A DNA stretch of 64,000 bases, from contig NC_052407.1 of assembly GCF_009389715.1 (NCBI RefSeq), positions 5,924,475 to 5,988,474 on the forward strand, read 5' to 3'. Every line of letters begins with the position of its first letter. Position 1 is the first letter of the stretch. A program made the position numbers and the translations under genes. The notes beneath the pieces were generated by a model. It saw nothing but the letters and a program-made list of their open reading frames with translations, did not search any database and was not told the DNA's origin. Origin of the DNA: Phoenix dactylifera. Lineage: Eukaryota; Streptophyta; Magnoliopsida; Arecales; Arecaceae. This document shows, one piece after another, positions 10,976 through 23,140 of the stretch.

Positions 10976-12950
10976 CGATAATTTTGGGCCTGACTTCCAG
11001 ATTATGTCATCAAACTAAGACCACCTCGTGGCTAAGGCACAAGCAGCTTGGGTTGCAAAGAGAAATAAAGCATTTCCACACTAAAATCCATCAACATCCT
11101 ACTCTTAGGTGGATGGCAGGATCGAACCAGCATTCTCCTTTCGCCAAAAAAAAAAAATTACAAAGAATAATTTTATTATTCAACCATATTTGCATTTTCT
11201 TCGTCCCTGATTTGCAGAGATGTCCACAGATGTGTCATATATATCATATAACATATATACACCTGGATCATATATGTGCAAAGCCAGATACTAGAATACT
11301 ATAGTAAAGTATAGAAATGTTTCAATTAAGATAATCTTCATCTTATTATTATGTATATACAGGTTTCTTGTTGGAGAGAGAGAAATATTTGTCGTCCCAA
11401 TTTAACAGAGTAATGAATAAAGTTCAGCCCCTAGCAATTGCCAACATCTTGGCATGAAAAATGCCTAAGCGATTCCAAATGTGTAACTCGGAAAACTCTG
11501 CTTGCATGTTATATTCTCATTTTCCCCCTTGATTCAGCAGCGTGAGCAGTGCCACAATATGAAGCAACCTGATTGGGAGAAGATGGTTACATAACTTGCT
11601 TGAGTGATTTTTCTGAGCTACCATCATAGCATTGCTCGCTTCCCATTCTGTTTTCCGCTTCATGAAATTGAAAAATTATTCCCACAAGCGCTAGTCACAG
11701 CTTTATTTTTCCTTTGCATGCGCTAGCATGCACCTCCACAGACTGCTAAAAATAGAACAATCAAGTAACAAGAATATAACAATATGCCATCATCTTAAAA
11801 GTACCATTGCAAACTACCTAGATCAGCATACAGAATTCAAATTTAACTGGTCTTATAAAAGCAGTATTTGGGTGAAACAACCATAAAGCACTTGTTAAAA
11901 AGTAAAGAAAAAAGTAGTTGTCTGTCCCTGCTGATACATGGAGACCTATCATCAGGCTACAGCGCTGATATCTTCCTCCGAAATCCTCAAACTAGTTGCA
12001 GAAAATCCATCTGCAGAAGAAAATTTATAAGAATGGTTATAACATCAATTATAGATTATCTAATGAGTAAATATTAAGTAACTCAGAAAAGGAAGAGATA
12101 AACATGCATGATATTATGAACATCAACAACTTTTCAGCAATTCAGCTACATCCTATGCAATGTTTGCTGCACCTCCTTGTATTAGTTTAGAGTAAACACT
12201 AAGGTACAGACTTGATGAGGGTGAAAAGGGTGAAGAGGAGCATAATTAAACCATCACAGCCTCTATTACCCCTCTGCTTACCCTTTAGTGAAAGCTCAAC
12301 TACATTCATGTAGCAGGTTTGACGCACCTCCTTGAACGAGTTCAGAGTAAACAATAAGGTACAGACTTGATAAGGGTACAAGAGGGTAAAAGAGAAGCAT
12401 AACTGTAAACCTCAGTTAACAGTTCTCAATTTTAACCTGACCTTCAAATTCTTCATACCCAGTATCTAGCCCTGAAAACCTAATTACAACCCTAGCATGC
12501 CTTCATGGGGGGAAAAAAAGAAATCATTGCAACCTCTATTACCCCTCTGCTTACCTTAACAAGCAAGCAGCCATCAACTGGATGCATCTTGAAGGCCACC
12601 TTTTCAATCAAAGAACAATGTTCTTATTACATGTTGTTGAGAACATCTTTCTTATAAACAATTAAAGACAGACTTAGCAGGGTCAGCTAGTACAGGAGAC
12701 AAGAAAAAAGGATTCGAGGTTGAAGATGGTTCACTTGAGATCATTGATTGGCTCTGCAAGGTTCTTTGTCTGATATCACCCATCAATCAAGACAGATTAT
12801 ATCTGGGAAAGGAGATGCCAGTTAACATTTTGATGCAAATAGTGGTCATTAAGTTTCAGAGAGCGATGGAGCTGCATGTGGTGGCACGAGAATGGACTTG
12901 TAGGGCAGGGGCGATCTGCAGAAGCAGAGGGCTTCTGAGATAAATGGAAA
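10976..12950. other. Intergenic, no gene seen
   Basis: AT-rich sequence with no supported ORF. A patch near 11107-11145 contains GGATCGAACC, the complement of a tRNA B-box, next to a poly-A run; it may be a SINE remnant on the minus strand, but no A-box or complete tRNA fold was found. Confidence 0.4.
12169..12404. repeat. Two-copy direct repeat
   Basis: Copy 1 at about 12169-12250 and copy 2 at about 12324-12404 share CACCTCCTTG, AGAGTAAACA and AAGGTACAGACTTGAT words, offset by 155 bp. A third shared piece, CTCTATTACCCCTCTGCTTA, occurs at about 12261 and again near 12532. This looks like decayed tandem duplication of non-coding sequence. Confidence 0.6.
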
Positions 12951-13130
12951 TACCGGTTTGTCTTGGGTTCAGGGACCCAATGAAATGAGCAAGATATCAA
13001 ATAGTATAAACCTTGCATTGGTACGCATAATCCTTAACCAAAATATTGATTAGTCCTGGACAACAAGATGATGCATCAAATTTTTTTCTCTGATTTCCCT
13101 TTGAAAAGGGCAATTTATTCCTACATTCAT
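12951..13130. repeat. Direct repeat flanking gypsy fragment, copy 1
   Basis: About 180 bp that recur at 13983-14161 with roughly 85-90% identity by eye, including TGCATAATCCTTAACC-like and TGATTTCCCTTTGAAAAG words. The two copies bracket a chromovirus fragment. They are far too long for a target duplication. Confidence 0.7.
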
Positions 13131-14005
13131 GATGCCAGACAGCAAGGAAGAGGAAGGAGAAATAGAGAAAGAGATGGGAGGAAGAAGAGAAGAAGAGAAT
13201 TAGGCTTCACGCCTAGCCTTTACTCAGGGTTTCACACCAAGGCTAGAATAAAAGGAACCAAATTTTTATTCATAGCATACCCCATACGATGTACGGCCCA
13301 ACATATTTATAAGACCCAAAAAAATACAAAAGACCCCTACAAAGAAACTAATCTCACAAAGACCCTCAAAGATGACAAAATACCTAAATAATCCCAAAGG
13401 CTATCAAAATAAAGCAAATCACTCTAACCACAATGAAACTAGCTGGACCACCTGCGGTGACCATAGACCAGAGTGATAGGTGGTCTGGTACTGGCGCCCG
13501 CACCAACTCCTCCCAGATAAAAAGAAGTCGACCTTGACGAGCGCGGCTCGGTGTAGCTCTGGTAATACTCCAACAGGTCCGGATCAATCTGCTGAAGCTC
13601 ATCTCACGTGATCCAAGTGGAGTCGGACTTTGGTCGTCCTCGCGAACGAACCAAGAAGCGTTGGATGCCTCCATCACTGGTAAAAACTGTCTGATCGTCT
13701 AAAATAGCATCAATTTACTCTTTTTGTGCTAGTTAGAGGGGCAAAAGAATCAAGGCTGGTATGGGATCAAGAATAGGGAGATCATCGGGATTAGCAGAGG
13801 GCTCGACAAAAGGGTCATCGGAGATTGTTGGTGAGCTCGTGTAAGTAACCAAATCTTCGACATTAAAAGTTGTGCTAATACCAAAATCAGATGGAAGATC
13901 AATGACATAGGCGTTAGTGCCAACCCTGTGCAACACCCTACATGGCCCAGCAATACGAGCCTGCAAGACATCAAATAGGACATATCGGTTTCTCTTTGTA
14001 TCATG
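13131..14005 (-). pseudogene. Chromovirus (Ty3/gypsy) 3'-end fragment
   Basis: On the minus strand, translation gives RVGTNAYVIDLPSDFGIS followed by TFNVEDLVTY, the conserved tail after the integrase core of plant gypsy elements. About 60 codons further on, RFLV is followed in a second frame by RGRPKSDSTWI and DELQQIDPDLLEYYQSY, which matches a chromodomain tail. Downstream (13130-13380) lies LTR-like sequence with TATAAATATG and an AATAAA signal. Frame changes and a stop make it dead, and the rest of pol is absent. Known chromovirus clades use this domain to target heterochromatin; which clade this is cannot be decided here. Confidence 0.7.
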
Positions 14006-14161
14006 GACCTAATGAGATGAGCAAGATATCAAAGAGGAGACACCTTGCATTGGTATGCATAATCCTTAACCAAAATATTGATTAGTCCTAGACAACAAGA
14101 TGATGCATCAAAAATTTTTCTCTGATTTCCCTTTGAAAAGCGCACTTTATTCTTACATTCA
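13983..14161. repeat. Direct repeat flanking gypsy fragment, copy 2
   Basis: Second copy of the 180-bp repeat seen at 12951-13130. Its first about 22 bp overlap the minus-strand gypsy reading frame, so the repeat could itself be retroelement-derived rather than host DNA. Confidence 0.7.
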
Positions 14162-16300
14162 ACTTTAAACTGAATCCTAGATTTAAAGATTGAGAAGTTG
14201 ATACACCAGCACATATCATATCACTTCAATTTAGTGGCCCTCCAACAAAATCTAACTGGTAACACTTGAAGCATATGAATGAATGGATGGTTTTTAACTT
14301 GGAGTCCAACAATGTCAATCTTTATATCCTTGCTATATGCGAGTTACACCAAAATATTTTATCTTTAAACTTACAAGCCTTAAGTTTCTAAATTCTTGGA
14401 TTTACAAATTTATGTTGAGCACAGAAAAAGTAGCAGAGTCGTAGGATTCCTATTCCCAAGGAAATCAAACTGTAATTTCTAATATTATTGATCAACATTT
14501 ATGTTGTAGAAAGACAAACATAAAATGCACTAGTTAGAAGTGGTTAAATCCATCAACATAAGCATATCACAAAATGAAGTATACTTCTAAAGAGTAAGTT
14601 TCTACTCAACAGTGTCAAATTGCAACAAGAATAAGACAACATCAAGGAAGCCCCCGGGCCTAAAGTAAGTATCGACAAAGTGATGTCTAAGAACCTTAAA
14701 GTTTACCCATTGTCCTAGAGGACTGTTAATGCTAAAACAACAAAAGTCTTTCTATATATGATGTAAAAGCAGAATGCCATCTCCAGATCTAACGACAACA
14801 TATATGTTCAAGTGATCACCCAAAAAATTGGCCAAGAATTTATAGAAATGATTATAACATGTCTTAGGCTTTTAAAATTCAGGTCATTTTGTACAGGGTT
14901 AGATGTTTCTTTTCCTTTTATGTCCTCTTCTCTGCAAAACAGAGATTTCTGGATTGAAAAAGTCACTCAAAATGTTGCTAGTCTAAGCTCCAGGGCTCTT
15001 TTCAACCATTTGACAGAGCAAGAAATAACCTTGACAATTAACACTTCAAGCAGAAAAACAGATTTAGTTCTGAAAATCTGCTCAAATTGTAAACTTTAAT
15101 TGAACTCTAAACTAGTTTCAATGAAGAGTCATCAATTGTAGTTCTACAGTCATAATTGGAATAATGAATACCTCTTTTGCTCCTATGATTTGCTTCATGT
15201 GTCTATTCATTAATTTCTTCCCACCTTCAACTTTCCTTAACGTATATGTAAATATCCAAATTAACATAATATATTCCATCATCTCCATGCTTAGCCAGTG
15301 TAAAAAGACAACAATCCTAGCATATCTGAAGTGCTTTTTTCTTCTGCTTCTGTACTTCCAGCCAAATTTCTTTTCTAAGTCAATACTTATAGGACATTTT
15401 CTTGTATCGTATGCATCAAAGTGTCTTTTGAAACCATTTCACTTTTATTTTTTGACAGCCTGCACATCTCAATATATCAGCTAGTTTTTTGGCAAAGCCC
15501 ATGTAATGTCAAAATTTTGCTATTACCCATTTCCCAAACATTGCAATGCAGTATAATTACAATCCAATAGTACTAATAAATCCCAGTTCGGTGAGTATCT
15601 CTCTATCATGCTCACAACAAAGCAATATGCTATGTACCAAATGCCAATGATAAAACATAGACCACCACTTGCCATCATGCAAAATGCAGTTGGGTGAAGG
15701 TAAATTGGGTGAAGGTGGGTTACATATATGGAAGGGAAAAATCCCTCAACAGCTACTCCTTCACAGTAATGTTATACATAACTAGAGCCTGGTAGATCTT
15801 TTAATGGCTGAACTAGTGAGAACAAGATTTACCCCTATTTAGCCAACAATATGGAACAAGTAAACCAACAGAGTTGGGTCGATCATAAAATAAGCTTTTA
15901 GGTCCTGAATTTATACCAATAAACATGCCTAGATCCCGACCAAAGCTAGAGTTTGTGTATAATTCATGTATCAATCAATCCGTTTATCATACATCTCTAG
16001 AGTCGTAAACCTTTCAAATCTTCTACCACATGTAGAAGGCATGACGCATAGGGCTGTCATGCCGCTAGGCAGCTGGCTGGAATTCAGATGCACTGCAAAA
16101 CAAATCATATTAAAAAAACAAAAAATCCATAATACATAACCAATTCTCTCCTCACATGACTCGCAGATTGTTCACTTCTCAAAGAATATAACCTTAGTTA
16201 ATTTCTTATCCTTTTGCCTGCATATCAGAATCATCCAAACACAACAGATTACTCTAAACACAAGACATAGTAATAAGAGAAACAGAAAGCACCAAAAGTT
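14162..16300. other. Intergenic AT-rich DNA downstream of TOM6
   Basis: No gene is seen on either strand; ORFs of 95-106 codons at 14812 and 15164 have no recognisable features. Since TOM6 is on the minus strand and its stop is followed directly by a GT, part of this region could be a 3'-UTR intron, but I cannot locate an acceptor. Confidence 0.35.
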
Positions 16301-16539
16301 GATACTACTGCCATGAAATACCTAATAGCTAGATCAACAGCATACAGCAACAGCGAGTTACAGAATATAAAATCATTGCCGACAATAAGATTTCTTTTCT
16401 TGGCTCCATTAAAAGTTGACGTTCTGTTCAGAAATCAAAGCAGGAGGAACACCAGAATAAAGGCAAGATCGAACAAAAGACACGAGATGAGGCCTAAAAG
16501 ATTTCGCACAGGAAGGATTGGGAGAGAGAGGGAACCTAC

Positions 16540-16704
16540 TTAGAGTTCGAGTTTGAGCTCCTCCTTTTCTTGGCAGAGGTAGTGGAGGATGTAGGGGGTG
16601 ACGCGGATGACGGCGACCCACGCGCCCATGATGCTCAGGTGGGTCTTCAGCTGCTTGTAGGCCGTGGCCTTGTCCGGCCTCCGAGGTATTGCTCCCAGGA
16701 ACAT
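16540..16704 (-). CDS. TOM6: Mitochondrial import receptor subunit TOM6
   Basis: A 54-codon ORF plus stop, the same length as Arabidopsis TOM6. The product begins MFLGAIPRRPDKATAYKQL, continues KTHLSIMGAWVAVIRVTPY and ends in an acidic-basic tail KEELKLEL. TOM6 is a tail-anchored small subunit that stabilises the TOM translocase in the mitochondrial outer membrane. The PDKA-x2-KQL-x-TH motif, the single hydrophobic helix (about residues 24-43) and the short charged tail fit the family. A minus-strand TATA box lies about 95 bp upstream, with a pyrimidine-rich leader containing CTAGGGTTTTGCC. The stop codon TAA is followed at once by GTAGG, a possible donor of a 3'-UTR intron. A longer 132-codon ORF in another frame covers the same bases and is a shadow. 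The identification rests on recall of the short family pattern, but length, motif and topology all agree. Confidence 0.88.
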   Translation of the reverse strand: MFLGAIPRRPDKATAYKQLKTHLSIMGAWVAVIRVTPYILHYLCQEKEELKLEL

Positions 16705-16794
16705 CTCGATCGCACTCCGCTTGCTCTCTCGCTGGTTTCTTTCTTTCCCTCGGCAAAACCCTAGCGGTGGGGAAGACTGGGGACTTTGGGGGCA

Positions 16795-16802
16795 TATTTA
16801 TA
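16795..16802 (-). promoter_or_regulatory. TOM6 TATA box
   Basis: TATAAATA on the minus strand, about 90 bp before the TOM6 ATG. Transcription would then begin near 16765, leaving a leader of about 60 nt. Confidence 0.6.
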
Positions 16803-16849
16803 GGCACCTGAGAGCTTTCACCAAATGGGTTTGTGTTTTGGTTCGGTGA

Positions 16850-17329
16850 ACCGACTCATTATCATGAGTAGGGGTGGCAGTTTGTGTCCTCACGATTGAT
16901 AATTTCCCGTGGATTTTTAGCTTTGTTCACATACCTCAAACCCGACCCTACAGCATGCATCTTTTGCTTCGTCTTAAAATGGCTCCAAAGAGAATTGCAT
17001 AGGCTCTCCATACCACATGAATAATATCTAAACATAAAAACATAATGAGTTAGGAATGCCAACATGTGAGTGAAATTTGGCTCATAAGTTCAGATAGTTA
17101 AATAAATACTGATGAGATCCTGGGAAATAGAGGTGAATCTGATATATGTGATACGCCTCGGAACCAATTATAGCTGATATAGTAGACCGACTAATCAGAG
17201 CGCACCATGAATTTTTCAATCGACTAATCAAAGCCCGCCATGGGGTCGACCCTAGAGGTGTGCGGAGAGTTATTTAAATTTCAAACTCTCATTCCATCTG
17301 GCGACACTTCGACCACGATTGCAAACTGT
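16850..17329. other. Intergenic / possible gypsy LTR 5' part
   Basis: No gene seen. The end of this stretch probably belongs to the LTR of the following gypsy element (words such as GACTAATCA repeat at about 17188 and 17222), but the LTR start could not be fixed. Confidence 0.35.
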
Positions 17330-20300
17330 TTCCATAACCGTGTGACGAACAAGCGAGATATACAAAGCGTGATGCGCGAGCAAAATGCTTATGCGTGATC
17401 TTGGGACATGCAATCAGTTACCAAAAATGATTGATCTGCACATCCTAACTCTTTTGCAATGGGCACCAACCCTCGCCTATAAAAACCATTTCTAAGGGAT
17501 CCTCTTAGTAAGTGTTCTTGAAACTTTTTATGCCCTTGTATTGCCATTCTGCTACTCTCACAATACCTCCGTTGTTTTCTGAGGATCTGTTTGACTTAGG
17601 CATCGAAGGTCCTCCACCAGACACTCTCCGATAAAAGAACTTCTCTAACTTTGTTGTTTCATATCGGATCCAATGTTGGAAAGAATGTCTAAGCACAATC
17701 GCCTCTACCCAGCACCATCTTGGAAGCAACCAGCGGCGGAGCTATCGCCACCCAAGCATAGCAACCGCCGTATCGCCACCTCAGAGATACATCACAATCT
17801 TCAACCGATCTTTACGGTCTGAGCAGTTGATCGTTGGAGCTTTCTAGCTGCTCAGCCAGCTCGACATCTTGGTCGGGCCAATTCTCAGCGACAATAGATT
17901 AGCACTAGAGGAAGAGCTCGTGATCTCACTACCAGAGGTTGCAATAGATGGTAGACAACTTACAGCTATGAAGTCGCGAAGAATACATACAGCACCCTTG
18001 ACATCCTAACAAGACGCACCTGTAGAGTCCGATAGCGTTCTATAGAGCCCTTCAAGGGCTTCGCCTCCACCGGAGCCATAGACAGCATCAGTAGTTACTG
18101 CTGATCAGTTTCAACTGCTCGTGCAGCAAGTTCAGGCTATGACTATAATCGTCCAAACTTGTTGTAGATGACCGCCAACAACTAGCAGCAATAACAGTAT
18201 CAGGCCTGCGAGCTAAGCGACCATAGAGTCTCAACGCAGTCGAGCCACCACTCCCCTCCTCGGAGACCAGGGCGGGCTCAACAGAGCCATCGCTTCTACC
18301 CTCAAAGCTCAGGTCGGGCTTGCCGCATCCACCATTCTTGTTTACGGAAACTTGGACAAGATAGGAGGCATCGGTCACCGAGCTTACAATCGTGAGAGAG
18401 ATGAACGCGTAGCCACTCTTCCCCCCGTCAATTGGAGAGGGCCTCCAGGAGGGAGGCTGACCTTGATCGCAAGCTTGAGAAGATGGACTGCTACCTTAAA
18501 CCCTTGAGGTTGCACCACACTGAGCTCAGGAACATGTTGAGTTCACTACTGAGCCCCTACTCTCGGCAAGGATCATGGAGGAGCCCCTCCCTTTCCAGTT
18601 TAAGATGTCGCAGCTTGAAATGTACGATGAAAATACCGACCCCTTGGACCACTTAAAGAGCTTCAAAGCTCTCATGATGCTCTAAGAGGCCAGTGACTCA
18701 GTCCTATGCAGAGCTTTCTCGCCACTATTCGGAAAGTGGTCTGGCTATAGTACATCAAGCTCCAGCCAAACTTCATTCATTCTTTCGAGCAATTCGGTTG
18801 AATGTTTGTGGTCCGCTTCATGAGTAGCCTAAAGCAAAAGAAAGGGTCAGCACTCTCTTCACCATCAACCAGTGAGAGGATGAGTCCTTTTGGGACTACA
18901 TCAGCCGCTTCGACGCGGCTACTTTAGAGATTCACGATCTGAACCATTCGGTCGCCATATTTGCCATAAGGAGTAGACTGAAAATGTCTTAGTTTCTCTT
19001 CTCTCTAGAGAAGAGGTTTTCGAGAGATTACACTGAGCTCCTCGCCCGAGCTGACAAATACATCAAAGTTGAGGAGCCTATGACAGTTCGATGAGGTTCA
19101 GCCGAAGACAAACCCAGCAAGAAGAAAAAAAAGAAGCAAGCTTAGAAGGACCTACAAGAGCCGAACAAAAAGCTAAGAAGAATGAGAAGAGTTCTTGCCG
19201 GTCAAGGAGTCCACCTTGGAGGTTCGAGAGGTACACACCTCTCAATGCCTCTTATGGACAAATCCTCATGCAGAATCAAAACTAGGGCTACGTGAAATGG
19301 CATCAGAAGATGAAGCTAGTTGTCTATAAAAATATAAACAAATTTTGCAAGTTCTACAAAGATTATGGACACGACATTGAGAACTGCATACAGCTCAATA
19401 ATGAGATTGAGGCCCTCATCTAGCGGGGTTTCCTCGGTGCATACATTAACGACCCACGGATTGAGCTAACACTGGTTGGGAGCAACCTGCTCTTGAGTTG
19501 TAGATTGAAAATCGACCATTTGTAGGAATTATCAACACTTTTTCAAATGGATCGATAGCTAGCAAAAAAAGCTCATCCCTAACCTATGCTCGAGTAGCCT
19601 AGATAGAAAGCCCTACCCTGAAGAAGTAGAAGATGGATGAGGTTATCTCCTTCTTAGACAATGATGCAAAAAGCGTGCAGACTCCTCACGATGATAATGT
19701 TGTAGTTTCTCTAACTATCGCTAACTTCGATGTAAAACAAATTTTAGTAAATAATGGAAGCTCGACAGATGTCTTATGTTATGAGGCTTTTTTAAAATGA
19801 ATTTACCGATTTATCAGTTGAGAAAAATCAACTCTCTTTTGATCGGATTCTGGGGATACCTAGTCCTTATGGAAGGCATCATCTCCCTTTCAGTTACTGC
19901 AGGGCAAGTGCTGAGGCAAACCACTGTGATGTTCAACTTTCTAGTCATCAAAATTTCTTTAGCTTACAATACTATCTTGGGACAGCTCGGGCTGAACACT
20001 CTGTGCACTATAGTCTCTTCCTATAACCTACTAAGAGGTTCTCAATCAGGAGCGGCGTAGAAGAAGTTCGAGACGATCAAGCGCTAGCTTGACAGTGCTA
20101 TGTCGCTAGGCTCCAAGAAAAGAAGCCTATGAAGATGTTGCCAATCAAAGGCTTTGATACCCGATATGAGCAAATATAGCAGCTTCGAGAATCACTGAGG
20201 AAGTCCTTCCAGTCCCCCTCAATAAAGCAAACCCAAGCAAGATGGTGTATATCAGGGCCTACCTCGATGAAGCAGCCAAGCACGGCTCATAGACTTTCTT

Positions 20301-22185
20301 CGAGCTAATGCTGATATCTTCACCCAGTTAGCCTCTGATATGCCAAGTATAAGCTTTGACGTTATTGTTCATAGGTTGAGTGTGGATCCAACGCATCGAC
20401 CTGTTCGATAAAAGAAGAGGAGCTTTGCCACAAAGAGGCAGCACACCATTAATGAGGAGGTAGATAAGCTTCTCAAGGTAAGCTTTATCCGTGAAGCTGG
20501 TTACCCCGACTGGATAGCCAACATCATCAGATGAAAAAGGCTAACAGAAAATGGCAAGTGTCCATCGACTTTATCGATCTAAATGAGACCTGTCCTACGA
20601 ACATCTTCTTGCTTCCATGGATCGACTAGCTCATAGATGCCACATCAGAGCATCAGATGCTGAGCTTCATAGACGCATTCTCGGGTTACAGCCAAATTTG
20701 GATGGTGTCTGAGAATGAAAAAAAGACCTCCTTCCTCACCGATAAAGAACTTTACTGCTATAGGTCACCCCCTTAGGTTTGAAGAATGCAGGAGCCATTT
20801 ACTAGCACCATGCCAACAAGATCTTTAGGACCAAATCGACTACAATATGGAGGTGTACGTTGATGACATGTTAGTCATAAGCGGATAGGTTGAGCATCAT
20901 GTGATTGACTTCAAGAAGATCTTTAGAGCCCTAAAAAGATACTATATGAAGCTCAACTGAGCAGGTGCACCCTCGGGGTTACCTCAAAAAAAAAAATTCA
21001 GATTTATGGTGACACAGCACGGGATCAAGGCCAACTCGAAGAAGATCTATACTATGCTGGAAATGACACTCCCTGAGGATGAAGAAGGAGGTAGAGCATC
21101 TGACAGGCCGCATCGTGGTGCTCGGTAGATTCATGGTGCAAAATGCTGAGGCAGATCAAGAGTGTCAAGCCTTCAACCAGCTAAGAGAATACTTCATCTT
21201 GTCACCATTATGCACAAAACCAAACCCAAGGGAAATGCTTTATCTTTATCTAGTCGTGTCCTCCTCAACGCTAAGATCGGTTCTCATCTGAGAAGAAGAT
21301 GGAGTACAAAGATTGATCTACTATACGAGCCAAGTCCTTTAAGATGCCAAGACAAGATACCTTAAGCTTAAACAGATAGTCTGCGCTCTTATCACCTTGG
21401 CTAGGAGACTTTGGCTCTACTTTCAGGCCCATTCCATCATCGTGTTAACCGATCAACCACTAAAGCAAATTCTGCAAAAGTTGGATGGATCGAGAAGGTT
21501 GACCAAATGGGTAGTTGAACTCAGAGATTTCGACATCCACTACTTTCCCCAACCAGCCATCAAAGCTCAAAAACTGGCCGACTTTCTCATGGAATGCACT
21601 AGTTTTGAAGATGTGGAGGTCAGCATGGAGCCAAAGAAGCATAAGCTATAAGAGTCCTGGACCCTCCATGTTGATGGATCCTCTAACCCAAATAGAAGTG
21701 AAGTCGGGATAATCCTTTCTAGTTCGAATGGAGTCATGGTAGAGTATGACTTGCGTTTTGGCTTCAAGACGTCCAGCAACAAAGCTAAGTATGAGGCCCT
21801 TCTTACTGGCATCAAGCTCGCCCAAGAACTTACAACTCGACACCTAAAAGCTCTCAGCAACTTTCAGTTGGTTGTCAGACAGGTTTGAGGATATCAAAAT
21901 ATCTTCAAAAGGTCAAGGATATCACCTCGGCCTTTGAGGATTTTGAGGTCTTATACTTTTCTAGAATGAAAAATGCTAGAACCGATCTACTTTAGAAGCT
22001 CGCCACCTTGGAATGCACCGATTTGCAGAAGATGCTCTATCTTAAAATGCTCGACAAACTAAACATCGAGGAGGAGCCAAGCCCAGTTCTGCAAGCCAAC
22101 TTCGAACCGAGCTAGACCGATCTCCTCATTAACTACCTTTAGGATGAGAAACTTTCCAAGGACAAAGAGGAAAGCTTGGAGGCTT
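17330..22185 (+). pseudogene. Tat-type Ty3/gypsy retrotransposon, degenerate and 3'-truncated
   Basis: Parts in order are: LTR-like sequence with CCTATAAAAACC near 17478 and U5 words GACTTAGGCATCGAAGG near 17590; gag at about 18600-19100 (TDPLDHLKSFKALMML, then LEIHDLNHSVA and FSRDYTELLARADKYIKVEE); a gag tail KFCKFYKDYGHDIENCIQL near 19345; protease ILVNNGSSTDVL near 19745; reverse transcriptase fragments at 20390-20950 (INEEVDKLLKVSFIREAGYP, MLSFIDAFSGYSQIWM, VTPLGLKNAGA); the RNase H region at 21400-21640 (VLTDQPLKQILQKLDGSRRL); and a second, archaeal-type RNase H starting WTLHVDGSSN at 21660. Two RNase H domains in tandem are characteristic of the Tat lineage. Many stops and frame changes occur. 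Integrase and the 3' LTR are missing; unrelated AT-rich DNA follows. Confidence 0.8.
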
Positions 22186-22644
22186 AAGAACTAGTCCATA
22201 AAGTACATTCTTCCGGAGAAAAAACTCTACAAAAGGTTGTTAACTCTGCCTCTCCTCTAATATCTCCAACCTTTCGAGTCCAATATGCTATTCGAGAAGT
22301 CCAACACTGTGAATTGCTTTGAAATTTTATATAGTTTAGGCATACAATTATCAATTGAAAATAACACAATGTGCAATTCTTTTCAATCATTTTAAAGAAT
22401 ATTTTGCATGCTTTAAGTTATGTAGCAAAATAAGAAAAATCATATGTGAAGAACATAAAAAGTAAGAAGAACATCATTGTTTTTGTCAACAAAACACAAT
22501 GCTTGATATAATAGATACTAAAGAAATAATTTTTAGATAAATTCATCATGTAAGTTCACCCATTCAACTTGATAGAAAAATAAAATACCAACAACAAAAG
22601 TTAGCATTATGTTGAAATAAACAAGTTGAATCTACATAGAGAGG
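22186..22644. other. Intergenic AT-rich DNA
   Basis: No gene, repeat family or signal recognised. It marks the abrupt loss of the gypsy element's 3' half. Confidence 0.4.
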
Positions 22645-23140
22645 GTAATTTCCATATTCCAAACTAGATGGACTTATTCTTCAATGATCTAGCCATCCTT
22701 TCTCGACTTATACCATAATGGGTAAAATAATATCATGCGATGTATTAAAAAAGAAAATGATTAAGTTTCACTTTTGTGGAACAAGCATGATTAGCACATT
22801 ATATATGTATGGTTTTTTCCTTTAATATCTTCAGCTATTGAGAAATTTCATATAACTCTAGTCAAGGCAACATAACACATTTGTCATTTTGGTAATTTCT
22901 TTGTTCTCAACTAGATGGACTTATTCTTCCATAGCTTAGCCCATTATTTATCTTGATCCACCATGAATAAAATAACATCATTCAATGTATATATTAAGAA
23001 AAGAAAATAATTAAATTTTACTTTTGTGAATAAACATGATCAACAAATTACATATGTATGGTTTTTTTCTTCAATATTTTTAATTGTCGAAAAATTTCAT
23101 ATAGCTCCATCCAAAGTAGCATAACATATTTTCATTTTGA
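22645..23140. repeat. Two-unit tandem repeat, 247-bp period
   Basis: Unit 1 starts at 22645 and unit 2 at 22892. Shared words in order are GTAATTTC, CTAGATGGACTTATTCTTC, AAAATAA, TTACATATGTATGGTTTTTT-like and AATTTCATATA. Both are AT-rich and non-coding. About 75-80% identity by eye suggests an old duplication. Confidence 0.75.

Noticed and set aside
11107..11145. tRNA gene on the minus strand
   Set aside because: Only a B-box-like GGTTCGATCC is present; no A-box, anticodon arm or acceptor stem could be assembled.
16409..16807. 132-codon minus-strand ORF
   Set aside because: Another frame over TOM6; the 54-codon frame matches a known family and the longer one does not.
22645..23140. CRISPR-like array
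   Set aside because: Only two long, diverged units in a plant genome; no short conserved repeats with unique spacers.
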